From positions 18,724,063 through 18,788,062 of the forward strand of contig NC_133063.1 of NCBI RefSeq assembly GCF_048771995.1: a stretch of 64,000 nt of DNA, written 5' to 3'. The DNA is from Taeniopygia guttata. Lineage: Eukaryota; Chordata; Aves; Passeriformes; Estrildidae. The notes under the pieces are model-generated. The model did no database searches. It had not been told where the DNA came from and saw only the letters and a list, made by a program, of their open reading frames with translations. Every line of letters starts with the position of its first letter. Within the stretch, counting starts at the first letter, position 1. Position numbers and translations under genes: made by a program. Positions 49,101 to 58,607 of this stretch are shown one piece after another.

Positions 49101-51422
49101 CAACTCAGGAAGTATTCCAGGATGTTGTTAGGTCATTCAGAAAGAAAATTAAGAGAGGCAGAAGCTCCATTAGAAGTTAATCTGGCAGCTTCTGTAAGGA
49201 ATAATAAGAAGTGTTTTATAAATATTTTAATAAAAAAGGACAAAGGAAAAAACATCCATTATTTATTGAATGCTAGGGGGTGAAAATAGTCACCAAAGAT
49301 GAGGAAAAGGCTGGTGTTTTTCACAGCTTAGTTTCAGAGTTCAACAGTAAAACTGGTTATCCTCTGGACAGCCGGTCTCCTGAGCTGGTAGACAGGGACA
49401 GGGAGCAGAATAGATGCCCTGTAATCCAGGAGGAGGTAGGTGGTGACCAGATGTGCTACACAGGTGTTCACAAATCTATAGGAGGATGTGGATGCCTAAA
49501 GGTTTTTAGCATCAGCAGGAGTCCTATGAGGGGCTTCTGAAGGAGCTGGGCTTGTTTAGGCTGGAGAAAATAGGTCCTTTTCAGTTAAAACTAACTTAAT
49601 CCTGTTTATTTTACTAGTATTCTGGAGCGGAGAGACAAAATGGTGAAGACATCTTGCTTTTCAAAGCAAGATGCTTATGGCTCTGGATTTACATAATCCT
49701 TCAGTCCACTTATGAATATCCGGCCATTTCTGCTGAGCAGTGAAAGGTGGCAGAATTAGATGATGCATGACACATCACTGTTTTTTTGTCTGTGACTACA
49801 AACACTGGTGTGCTTTAACTATGTTAATCTGATATGTGAGTTGGTTTTGGCATGGATTTTTAACCTTTTGAAACTGTAGCGCTGCCTCACCACCTTAACA
49901 ACGTTTTTTTTCCATAATGGTTGGAATAATCAGAACAGCTCTTTTCTTCCAGGTCCCTTTACAAAACTCATCACTACTGTGAAATTTAGAGATAAGATAC
50001 TTGTAGCTATATAGAGAGGATCAGAATATTGAATTGTATTCATAATCTTCATTTAAAGTTGTTCCACTCTTAAACTTTTGAGCTTTTCTTAGTTTCCAGT
50101 TCTCTTTTGCAAACTTTTAATCATTATGTTTTTTGTCTCACCTTGGGCCAGGGGTCTTGCTATCTGCTGATGTTTAATTGCTTGTTGTGCAGGTGCTTGA
50201 TTGAATAATGTTCTTAGTATTGATACATATATATGCATATTTATGTATATTTTTTTTTAAACTGGGAATTTCCATAAGATGGTCTTAGTAATTAAGCCAT
50301 TTCTAAAGCCAAATAATTGTCAAGTGGTTTCTAAAATTAGAGATGCTTTTATTAAAAAGAAAAAAAAAAAGAAAACAAAAAATAAACCAACAGGTGTCAG
50401 CAAAGACCATGTAACGAAACATTGGGTCAAATCAGATCAACAGTATGTGCTGCACTCAAGACAAATCCCTGTTGTCTTTCATTTAATTCTCTCAAAAGAC
50501 CTTGAGATCTTAGTTGTGATCAGTCAGTTCAAAATACAGAATATCACAACTATGTATGAAGGTTGAATTGAATTGCTTTCAGTAGAAAACACAAGAAACC
50601 ACATAGAGATAATGTCAGTTCCATCTTAATAAATTGTTCTCCCACACTATAATCCAAGTGAGGTCTTTGTGGATTTTTAAAATGCCACTGATTTTGTTTC
50701 TCTCTCTCTAATTTTTTTCCTATTTTAGCCTGCAATGAACTGAGGCTTTAGAAAGTCCATTAAGCTTTTAAGGTCCTTTGTTCTGATGGTGAGGGCTTTT
50801 TGGTTTTGTTTTTTTTTTTTTTTTTTTTTCGTTTGTCCCAATTCTTAAGTAAGTCTATCGAAGAGCAGTATGTCAAAAAGTTCATTGCATCTCTTATTAG
50901 TACATATTGGCAGGTTTGTCACCTCAGGGTCAAAATAAAGTTCATTCAACCAAGGCTATGGCAGCCACAGTAGCAAGCCTCAGGTCAGTCCCACCACTTG
51001 AGATTTGCTGTAGAGCAGTCAGTTGGAGTTCATTTTGCATTTGTTTCACTGAACATTACTGCTCTTACACTGTGAAGAAGAAAACATTGTGAGTAGATTA
51101 CTGTATGTTCTAGGATTGATGACATCGCTTCTAGTGTTTTGTACTTGCTTGTTTTTAAGATAAGTTACAAAACCTCCAGCCTGTGTTCTCTGCTGTCAAG
51201 TTATTAGAAAATGCTAATAGTGCTGAGGAGTCTATTCTCTTATGTTAAATATAAATTATTTGAAAATAGTATCCTTTCTATGCCCATGGAAGGTCCATTT
51301 TTGAGAAACTTAGATTCAAAAGATTGTAACTTGTTATGTTAGGTGTAAATTAATACTTAAAATAATTTCAAAGGTCTGAGGTTCTGACAGTGTATGAAGT
51401 TCAGTCAAAGACACAACTTCAC

Positions 51423-51459
<37 letters not shown>

Positions 51460-54400
51460 AGGCTGATTTTTGTACATCCGTACAGTTCTTAGAAGAACTG
51501 GTGATGTTCAGCTGTTACACATTTTAAGTGCAGCTCTGTCACAGGATGAAAGTTGATAAATAAATCTAAGGTCACGTTAGTTTTACGTCTCTAAAGAAAA
51601 GAAAACAAACCCTTGCATTTTTCTTCAAGTATAGAAAGTTATGGCTGAGTGACATACTGTAGAGGGTAGAGATGGTCAGACTTCAGTGATTTCTAAACTT
51701 AAAATACCACTAAGGATTTGTATTCTACTTTTTCCCCTTTTTTTTTTCTCTAATGTGTGTTCATGTAGGAGGTTAAAATACAGTTATCTCAGAATGTTAT
51801 TGGAGGAATAGTAAACTACTAAGGACACTAATAATGTATTAACCCCTTTTATGATACGACTTAGAAAAATCTAAGTCAATCAAGAAGGAAAATGCCAATG
51901 CAGCTTTGTTTTATTAGCTAGAGTCTACTTAATTTTAAATACACTAGCTCTGTTATTCTGACAAATCTAGCCACTCATAAAAACATACAAATAAAATTAT
52001 TGTCACTTGATTCTCTTACTCTCTTCACTCTAATTTACTTTGAGAACTCTCTTTAAAAATAATGAAAAGTGATCTGATGGAATGTTTAATGAGTATTTTT
52101 TCACAAGATGGCATCTTTGGAGGCAGAAGCCTGTATCCTCTGAGTAAGTGTGTTGTTGCCAACACATTGCACTCATGATGGGAAGTAACCATTCTTAAAT
52201 TTGGGAGCATAGTTCTGTCTTCATATTTAATCCTTGGAGCAGTGAAAAGTGATAGCAGAAGTAGTAATAGTGATGATAACCTTCTGTTTTGAGTATCTGT
52301 AGATGAGGAATATAATGTGGGAAATCTCAGATCCATCCAGCTGGATCTAGTCCACCAGAAGGATATATTCAATCTGTAGTTTTGTCTATTTCCCTTTTTT
52401 CCCCCAAAATCTGCTACAAGTGTGTAGGAGTAGGCAGTGGAGTGGACAACTTGGGTTAACAGCTTCCTCATCATTTCTCCTAGTCTTGTAATCTGTCCTC
52501 TGTTGTGATTGTAAATGTCAACCTATCCCATGCGCCTTAATCTTTGTTGTGTCACAAGTGTTTTATTCTTTATCATTTGTTACCCACACACCAGGCATTT
52601 TACAGGGTTGTTGGTATTTTGGTCATGAGGGATGCACATATAGGGAAAAAGGGGGACATGTGGCATTTGATTGTCTTCAAAAGAGACTTTGTGGTTCGTG
52701 CTAGCCTAGGGGTTTCTCACATCTGTCGTGAATCCATGACTGTTGGTTGCATGGTAATAATTTCCAATGACACCTGATAGATGCCAGGTTAGAAGTGAGA
52801 GACCATAATTCATACAAGCTAATGCTGATTTTTTAGTATGTTTTTAGGTGAGAATTCACTTGATAAAACATTTTGCTAATTTGAGTAATTTACTTGGTCT
52901 TTTTTCTTATTTTCCTTCTGGAGCAGGCTTGCGGTTCTATTTGTACATGTATGTATATGTGTATGTAATCTTCTGGTGGGTAGCCATGGTTGGTTTTGAA
53001 AGTGGGAGGACATTTGTTGCAGAGAGAAGAAAAGACTTTAGAGGGCTTAGGCTGTAAAGCACAGCATGGGAGGGGAACTTGATGGGCAAGGCTCAGTGCA
53101 CTTCACTGAGTCCCAGCATGCGTTTTGGTGTGGAGCTGAAGCAGCTCCTCTGGATTAGCATGTAGGTGTTATTAATCAAGTCACTGAGTTGTGACCTTTT
53201 GTCTATATACCTGGCAGTCTCTGTTATGGAAAAGTTGACTAGTGGGTCGGCTGCAATTCTGCTCTTCCTCATATATGCAATGCTGTTTTTTTGATGTTTG
53301 TACAATGTGGTACAACACTTTTTTCAATTTATCACAGTCTTAAAATGGCAGGGTTATTATTTTAAACTGAGTTATTCTAGAATTGCTTCCTTGCTTTGTG
53401 GGAATTCTTTTTTCAGCACTCTTTTCCAGACTCTGTTTAAAGACCTCTTATACTTAGTGTGTTGAAGTGTCTCCTTGGTACTTGTCTCCACTTTTAATTG
53501 TATTTAGACTTCAGTACCTTCATTATTTTTGTAACTTTAAATATGGTGTCACTGGTTCTTAGTCTTTACTTTCAGTTTTCACATAGTTCTATACAGGTAT
53601 AGATCTTTTGATTGTATAGTTTCAGAATGCTGTATTGCAAAGATTTCAAAAATTAAAATTTTCTCAATGCTTTTTAGTCATTGAAAACAATTAGTAAGAA
53701 AGTCCTCTATATGAACCATAATCATAAAAGAGCATATGTTGTAGAAAGCCAGGACCTTGCCAATTAATTTACATTACATTTGTGTATACCAGAACTAGGT
53801 TTCCCCTTGTAGTTTTAGTGTTGCTCTGCAGAGTGTAAGCAGCATTATAGTCCTGTTGTCAGAATATTTTGCAATGCAATGGTAAAATCTCAGGTCTGTC
53901 ATAAGATAAAGTGCTTCTCTCTGTTCTTTTTGCATTCTGTCCAAGTCATTATATTTAATTTTTTTGTCATTAAAATAGCCTGTTTTCTGGATCCATATGA
54001 AGGCTCATTGGTCACGATGTAGGTCTATACCCCAATTATCCATAAGGCTATTGGACTTTGTAGATTACGTATTTGAGACCACTAGCGCTTTGAAAAGGCA
54101 CTTCTGGAGGGATTCTGTGTTATATCCAACATAAATCAAGACTGACTTATTTTAAGCTCCTGAGAAAGGCACTTTCTGTGAGCACTGAACGTTGGTTCCA
54201 CTCCTGAACCATATGGATTAAGGCTCTCAACCTTGTTCACCACAGGTGAAGGAAAACTACAACAAAGAAATGATAGCAGAGATTATATACTTGTGCTTTT
54301 AATATGCTGAGAATAATCTACTTGGTTTTAGTGCTCAGGATGTGTTCTACTTGTCTGTGGTCCCTGCTCTCATCAGCTTGCCTTTATTACAGGAATTTTT

Positions 54401-57400
54401 TTAGTACAACAAAATTAGAATAGCTGTGATTTCATTTAGGGCAGAAGTTTCTCAGGCTTAGGGAAAGCAGAACACAGGCTCCTCTGCTCAATGAGAGCAA
54501 TTTAAAATACAGGCAATGTAGTTTCCTTCCAGAGAAGACCACTTTGTTCTAAGAAGAAAATTTCCTCTATCACTCAGTTTGAGTGCAACCTTTTTTGACA
54601 GTCGAAGTGTTAAGCTTTCCATGGCTGGACAGGATTGTTCCATTGCTATCAGAATAGAGAGGCATGGAATTTTTTGGTATTTGTGTTTTGGATTTTTTTT
54701 TTCCTTCCTCCAGTTCACTCAACAGTCAGTAAGAAGACCTTGATAGTTTTAAACTTCAGATATTTATCTTATTTAGGATGTATTTTCCTGTTAGACAGCA
54801 CTTGGATGTGAATGAAGCACAGAAATACTCTAATATGAGGTGGAAGTTTTCAGTATCTCATACAAGAAATACAGAACTTTCAGTTTCTTCTCCATTTGTA
54901 AGGCAATTAATTTCATACACTGTAGGCAGGTCTTACTATTGGTTCTTTTTTGTTGGATTTTTTGGTTTTTGGGGGTTTTTGGGGGGGTTTTTTTGTTTGT
55001 TTGTTTTTGTTTTGTTTTGTTTTTGGTTTTGTTTGTTTGTTTGTATGTTTTTTTTTTTTCAGTCTTGGACACAGTGATACCTGTTCTTCATCCACCTTAT
55101 TACCTTGAATTATTCTGCTTACAGATTTGCCACACCTTAACCAGTTTCAAGAGCTTTAGGAAAAGTGCAGCTATCCCAGTTTAGCATGACTACCATGAAT
55201 AGGACTCTCTAGTAAGTGCTGCAGTTTGCGCTGAGAATGTCTGGATCTGAACAATTTGTTGTTTGATAGTTCAGATGATTTATTGATGTAGGACTGAATT
55301 GATCAGCCTCTGTCATTACATACCTGCGCTGATGAGTAGCTGTGTGACTGAGTGATAATTAGTCCAGGAGAGTTCATAGAGTGTAACCAGAACCACCTAT
55401 TCATGCAAGAAGTCAAAATACGCTTCTCAACATTCTAGAGTAGTTTCTACAATAGTTTTTACATGTAAAATATAGAACAGCAGCATGCATAAGATTATAT
55501 TGCTACTTAGAGAAGTTGTGGCTATATAAATTGTATAGATTTGAAGTACTAAGTCTAACTAGTTCTATATTAAAAATATCACACAGTTTGCATTTCTTTT
55601 TGCTTCCTGTAGGAAAGATACTTTGAGAATTATTATTTTTTAAATTACTTACCAACCATAATATCAGAAGAAGTTGATAAAAGCATAAAAATCCAAAGAT
55701 AGTGTTGGATGTATTGCAGCCATATTCTTAGTTTGGACAGAATTTTGCTAGATTTTCCTAGGCAGGACTTGAATTTTGTCAAATTTTCCAAACACATCTA
55801 TGGTAGAGTGCAGGAAGTCTGGCCATTAGTGATGTTTTCAAATCTTGAAAATTTTGGACTTGTATGGCACTTCAAGAAGTCTTGTGTATCAGTTTACATC
55901 ATTTATGACTGCTAGTGCACCAGCCATTGCTAGGATATCCCTAAACATGTTGATCTACTGCAAAAAAGCCCTCAACCCCTCCTATGGCTACATACATACA
56001 CACACTCACCCCCTCACATATACATATACATGTATAGGTATATATACATATATATACATATATATATATACATATATATAGACTGCGGCAGTTTTTAGGG
56101 GTTGTCTTGTTTGAGGGGTTTTTAAATGGCATTTTTTCCTGAAATCTCCCTGGGCAATGCAGGGCATCCAGGTGCTGAGCTGTCTGAAGATGTTAAGCCT
56201 CCACCTCCTGTATCTTTCTTTATGTTTGCTTTTATTGAAAGTATTCATTAGGTTAAGTCTTTGTCACACCAGAGTGTTCTACTGATTGAACACTCCTATT
56301 TTTAAGGCTGTATTGCTCTTTATTGTATTAGAGTAGTGCATAAAGAGTTAGTTAGAATGACAGCCCCATTGAGATGGGCTGTGGAAAAATTGAGTAAAGG
56401 TTTTTTCTGCTCTGAAGACACAGTCTAAATAAATGAGAAAGAATAGAAGAAATAGATACAAACAGATGTAAAAAGGGTAGACTTTCACAAGTGGTGTCTA
56501 AAGTATATTTTCTGCATAGCAGTTTTTTGCTTCCAAGTTTTCTTTTAGTGATTTTAACAGTGAGTAGATGCCTGAATTGAGAGTTAAAACCAAAATTTCC
56601 ATGTTGTAGTCCATGTTATCATTATACTCAATATCGGTACAACATTAGCATTTGAGACTGCAGGAACATAACTGCTTTACTTGTTGGTGTTACACTGTAG
56701 TTGATTTCGGTGAACCATAAAAAGTTTGCCCCTGAAGGTAAAATTACACTGTATGCATGTTCCTAGAATACTGCTTTGGGGATAAACATGTATTAAATCA
56801 ACTCATCGCTCGCCGCTGAGTTCCTTCTCCAAATGCAGTTTCTGTATAGATAATAATGTTCAGAAGGACTGAGTTTCTGTAAACCATGACGTTTTTTGAA
56901 CATAATTCTATCAGTAAATGTATTTGAGCAGGATCAGAAAGAATTCTTATAATCATAATAAAAATTTGGGGGTTTAGAGAAAGGAAAGGAGGGGCATATA
57001 CCAACATTTTTAATTAGCTTTCAGTAGCACTTGCAGTTTGTGCCTATGTGATCAAAACATTTGCATATTGTGTTTCCTCACATTTACATAATAAAACTTT
57101 TGTACTTTATTGAAACTTCTTTTTTTAATTGTGCATTTGGAAAGTTAAATTTGAAGTTTATGACACCCTGGCTCCTACTTGCTTGGATGATAGTGTGTAG
57201 TTAAGATGCCATCACTTGAGACCTTTGTTAATAATGATGTTTCTGTTATATCGGTCTTAAATATACTGTGAGTTCAGATGGATGTAACTGTGGCCTTGAG
57301 GTGCTTGTCTAAAGAATACTGTCCGGATTTGTATCCAAATATTCTTGGATTAATATTCTGAGACTTAGATCTTGTCCTGTCTGGAATTTAAATACCATCC

Positions 57401-58607
57401 CCTGAGCTTTAAAGAGAAGGCAAACACCATTCCAGCCTCCTGAAATGAGTCCTTTATTTTTCTTCTTTAATTTTCCTTTTTTTTTCTCTCTTCCAACTCT
57501 TATAACCATTGAAATCCAGGCAGTAACAATCACATAATTTTTACATAGATGAAGTGCCTGTTTGTTCCTCAGTTTAATTCCCAAATTAATTATAGTTAGA
57601 AAGTACTTACATCTTCATCTCCATTTTTCTTAGAATATGTAAGGGCAGAAAAAAAAATATCCCTAGGTAATAGGCAAGAATTTGAAATGTGAACAACTTT
57701 GTTGCATTTAAGAGGACGAGTCTTTTGTTGCAACAAGGTTGATTTTTGTGGGGTTTGGGGTTTTGTATTTTTTTGTTTTCTCGCGTGTTTTGGTTTGTTT
57801 TGATTTTGTGGTTTTGTTTGGGTTTTTGTTGTTTTTGTTTGTTTAGGTGTTTTTGTTTGTGGTTTTTTTTGGTGTCTTGTTTGGTTTTTGGGTTTTTTTC
57901 CTTTCTTAATTTTGTTGCTTTCTGAAATGGCATCTTTGGTTTCAATATTGAAATTTCAGTTTTATTCCTACACAGAGAAAAGGGACATAAACTCCCCCAT
58001 AGTGGGCATTCTGTATGGGGTTTTCTTCTATTTAGCAGTCTGTGAACCATACCTCCCCTGTTCAGTGAGTAGAAATGGCAAGGTAGCTTAGCTGAGGATT
58101 CTACAAACCTGCTCTCCATGTAAATCATGAAGTGAACCTGGAGGGTAGAGAATTCCAGAAATCAGCTCGTAGACAAAATGCTTTAGAAGTATTTATTTAC
58201 AAAGAGAGCCTTTTTTTCTACACACCAATTATATATTAATTGGTTATAAAACTTAGTTTTGAGGTTGTTATTCACCTAATTATTCATAGACTAGTGTATG
58301 GTGGGTTCACAGGTACAGTTACCCTTCCATTGTACTCGCAAGAAGTCTTTCTGTGAAACATAGAATTTTATGTCTAAGGCTCCAAGTTCTATAATTAGTT
58401 ATACAGTAAAGGATTCAGGAAAGTGGCAAAATGTATAAAAGTGTTTAGAAGTTTAACCAATTAGCCTTTGTCTACCTATATATGTCATTATTGTACGTGT
58501 TTTAGTATCTGGTGTCATTTCTATTTTTTCTTTTATTCCAGATCATTACTAAATACATTTATGAACTACTGCAGAATGAATGCCATTTGAAGAAAGTAAC
58601 TCTTCCC
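28050..58607 (+). CDS. FAM172A: FAM172A / ARB2A, N-terminal 109 codons (4 coding exons, 3' partial)
   Basis: Four exons (28050-28107, 31327-31428, 34012-34112, 58542-58607) join in frame through GT..AG introns. They encode residues 1-109 of a protein starting [19 protein letters not shown], then [18 protein letters not shown], then a block with [17 protein letters not shown], ending HLKKVTLP. This is the conserved N-terminal part of FAM172A (renamed ARB2A). The family has an alpha/beta-hydrolase-like ARB2 domain named after fission-yeast Arb2 of the Argonaute siRNA chaperone complex. Mammalian FAM172A is reported to be nuclear, to bind AGO2 and chromatin factors such as CHD7, and to influence alternative splicing. 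The hydrolase-like core and C-terminus lie beyond the window, so no catalytic residue can be judged. TAA at 28044-28046 is in frame just before the ATG, which fixes the start for this transcript. Some mammalian isoforms use a different hydrophobic N-terminus from another first exon; I did not find one here. The gene identity is recognised from memory of the family, not from a search. Confidence 0.93.
28108..31326 (+). other. FAM172A: FAM172A intron 2 (3.2 kb)
   Basis: AT-rich intron from GTATGA to TTTTTTAG. An (AAAT)-type simple repeat lies at about 31091-31125 and a T-run at about 30229-30242. No transposon or other gene was recognised, which is unusual against the repeat-rich introns 1 and 4. 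Confidence 0.85.
31327..31428 (+). CDS. FAM172A: FAM172A exon 3 (residues 20-53)
   Basis: A long T-rich tract ending TTTTTTAG precedes the exon, and the donor AAA/GTAAGT follows it. The 102 bases complete the split Asp codon, give 33 further codons and leave one base for codon 54. The translation runs [20 protein letters not shown] and continues [10 protein letters not shown], the acidic N-terminal motif conserved across vertebrate FAM172A. It is too short to stand out as an ORF and is found only by splice and phase logic. Confidence 0.95.
31429..34011 (+). other. FAM172A: FAM172A intron 3 (2.6 kb)
   Basis: Bounded by GTAAGT and TTTTACAG. No transposon or RNA gene was recognised. An A-run occurs near 32213-32227. 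Confidence 0.85.
34012..34112 (+). CDS. FAM172A: FAM172A exon 4 (residues 54-87)
   Basis: The acceptor TTTTACAG ends at 34011 and the donor GAG/GTATAT starts at 34113. The exon has 101 bases, plus one carried base, giving 34 codons and ending in phase 0. The translation contains [20 protein letters not shown] and then [13 protein letters not shown], the most recognisable block of the N-terminal ARB2 region. A TG-rich microsatellite begins only about ten bases after the donor. Confidence 0.96.
34120..34213 (+). repeat. TG-rich microsatellite just downstream of exon 4
   Basis: An impure TG/TATG repeat, with runs such as GTGTGTGTGCGTGCATGTAT and ending in a clean TGTGTGTGTGTG stretch. It begins about eight bases after the exon 4 donor. 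TG-rich tracts next to 5' splice sites can bind splicing factors of the CELF type; any effect here is inference. Confidence 0.9.
34655..34892 (-). mobile_element. ERVL-type LTR fragment, antisense
   Basis: Blocks such as GGGGTAGGGGAGAGAATCAG, CTGAGTTACAGTTTAATAGG and GGAAGACAAGTGCCTTA follow the LTR subtype at 22868-23393. The element is cut by a CR1 at about 34893. I could not convincingly find its remaining half on the other side. Confidence 0.7.
34893..35290 (-). mobile_element. CR1 LINE 3' end, antisense
   Basis: It opens with a worn terminal repeat (ATACAATCCTGGAATGGG) and GGTTGGAAGGGACCTTAAA, then runs through the inverted 3' UTR and post-RT region (AAGAATTTCTTCCTAACATC, TAATCTAAATCTCCCTGCTT). 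It sits inside the ERVL LTR fragment and so is younger than it. The sequence from 35290 to 35460 is GC-richer and unassigned. Confidence 0.88.
38951..39412 (+). repeat. Polypyrimidine microsatellite: (TTCC)n, then CCCTC and CCCAC repeats
   Basis: About 308 bases (38956-39263) are an uninterrupted TTCC array of roughly 77 units. It grades into CCCT/CCCCT repeats (to about 39353), then CCCAC repeats (to about 39378) and a C/T-rich tail. One strand is almost purely pyrimidine for over 400 bases, so the tract can form triplex (H-DNA). The four or five 'proteins' across it (FLPS and EGRK repeats) are translation artefacts. Real length may differ because such arrays are polymorphic and collapse in assemblies. 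Confidence 0.97.
39420..39743 (-). mobile_element. ERVL LTR, 3' LTR of the decayed antisense provirus
   Basis: In the minus-strand direction the U3 start TCCTGATTCTGGCCAAGACC replaces the family's TGTCCTGGTT... and is preceded by a purine tract AGATGGGG (complement of 39743-39750), a plausible polypurine tract. A relic of the family block ATGAGATAAGAAAACTAG lies at 39492-39509. The U5 side grades into the (TTCC)n array. It has strong sequence similarity to 43960-44023. Confidence 0.65.
40265..40764 (-). mobile_element. Solo LTR (500 bp), antisense, nested in the ERVL integrase
   Basis: The ERVL sequence breaks off at 40264 and resumes at 40765. The intervening 500 bases start TGGTCTTA and end ACTCCA on the + strand (TG..CA). 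The flanks TTTTCC (40259-40264) and TTTTTT (40765-40770) are compatible with a worn 6-bp duplication. On the minus strand it has TATAAATTC near 40409-40401 and an ATTAAAG polyadenylation-type signal near 40329, followed by a short U5. A 6-bp duplication and the GTGCTTTGCGGCACATCCCG block suggest an ERVK-like alpharetrovirus-related LTR. Confidence 0.8.
41473..41838 (-). mobile_element. Solo LTR (366 bp) with perfect 6-bp target duplication, nested in the ERVL RNase H
   Basis: The + strand edges are TGTTGTCA and ACTACA (TG..CA). The flanks are an exact CTGGAT at 41467-41472 and 41839-41844. Removing the insert and one duplication restores a continuous ERVL DNA pattern across the junction. On the minus strand, AATAAAG signals occur near 41551 and 41518, close to the LTR 3' end, which sets the orientation. 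It belongs to a different family from the 500 bp nested LTR. Confidence 0.9.
43800..44023 (-). mobile_element. ERVL LTR, 5' side of the provirus, antisense
   Basis: The minus strand begins TGTCCTAGTCTAGCCAGGAC at 44023, a clean match to the ERVL LTR terminus, and runs leftwards. From 43960 to 44023 it is clearly similar to 39671-39743. The inner boundary near 43800 is vague. Sequence between it and the RT region (43556-43799) holds no recognisable gag. Confidence 0.7.
44024..44112 (-). mobile_element. Extra copy of ERVL 3' internal end and polypurine tract
   Basis: These 89 bases outside the 5' LTR match 39744-39832, the last internal segment next to the 3' LTR: CATCTTCTAATGAATATTGC here versus CATCTACTAATGAACATTGC there. 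Shared blocks TTTAGCAAAA and CAGTGGAGTCAATGTCACAA (AGAGTCAATTTCACAA in the other) continue the match. So the PPT-LTR junction occurs twice in the same orientation. Confidence 0.8.
47100..47792 (+). mobile_element. CR1 LINE, sense, 5'-truncated, 3' end preserved
   Basis: Post-RT region and 3' UTR in consensus order, for example TGGAAAGGGACTTGGGGTTT, GGAGGGCCATGAGGCTGGTG, GATAAGGAAAATTTCTTCACC (in part), GGGAAGTGGTCACAGCATC, ending in TTCTGTGATTCTATT, the CR1 terminal octamer repeat. About 690 bases remain. Confidence 0.9.
48420..49615 (+). mobile_element. CR1 LINE ORF2 fragment (endonuclease to early RT), sense, internally deleted
   Basis: Broken frames carry the C-terminal endonuclease and linker of CR1 ORF2: [20 protein letters not shown] with VLVGDLT at 48500-48600, then [20 protein letters not shown] at 48700-48760, and [12 protein letters not shown] with FNSKTG further on (49283-49345). 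It then jumps near 49490-49530 to a 3' segment (GGGGCTTCTGAAGGAGCTGG). Most of RT is missing, by deletion or by rearrangement. It is the most 5' CR1 portion in the window. Confidence 0.88.
49650..49673. repeat. Inverted repeat, 11-bp arms, 2-base loop
   Basis: CATCTTGCTTT and AAAGCAAGATG flank TC. The arms are perfect. It sits just beyond the CR1 ORF2 fragment; no function is recognised. Confidence 0.9.
54942..55062 (+). repeat. G/T-only low-complexity tract
   Basis: A stretch of T and G (TTTTGTTTG-like units and G runs), ending in a T run. The frames across it are artefacts. Confidence 0.9.
55993..56082 (+). repeat. CA/TATA microsatellite
   Basis: Impure CATACA repeats pass into TATACATATATATA repeats. 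A simple-sequence tract without other content. Confidence 0.9.
57733..57902 (+). repeat. G/T-rich low-complexity tract upstream of exon 5
   Basis: About 170 bases nearly free of A and C, made of GTTTT/GTTTGG units. It lies about 640 bases before the exon 5 acceptor. The complementary-strand lysine-rich frame (57607-58128) is an artefact. Confidence 0.9.
58542..58607 (+). CDS. FAM172A: FAM172A exon 5 (residues 88-109)
   Basis: The acceptor is a T-rich tract ending TATTCCAG, and the donor CCC/GTAAGT is strong. The 66 bases give exactly 22 codons in phase 0: [20 protein letters not shown] and LP. In the mammalian protein this follows directly after the exon 4 peptide. It is the last coding exon in the window; the remainder of the ARB2 domain must lie to the right of 64000. 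Confidence 0.95.

Larger units (their letters stand above)
34113..58541 (+). other. FAM172A: FAM172A intron 4 (24.4 kb)
   Basis: Bounded by GTATAT and TATTCCAG. It hosts the window's largest repeat cluster, listed separately. Stretches where I recognise nothing are about 35480-38930, 44115-47100, 47795-48420, 49620-54940 and 55070-55990, plus 56085-57730 and 57905-58541. They contain homopolymer runs (T-run near 50811-50829, A-run of about 32 at 51424-51455) but no coding or RNA gene signals. Confidence 0.85.

Noticed and set aside
52025..52474. 149-codon minus-strand frame
   Set aside because: No domain, splice context or codon bias is visible; length is within chance for this amount of DNA.
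57607..58128. 173-codon Lys/Asn/Gln-rich minus-strand frame
   Set aside because: Its basic central part is the complement of the G/T-only tract.
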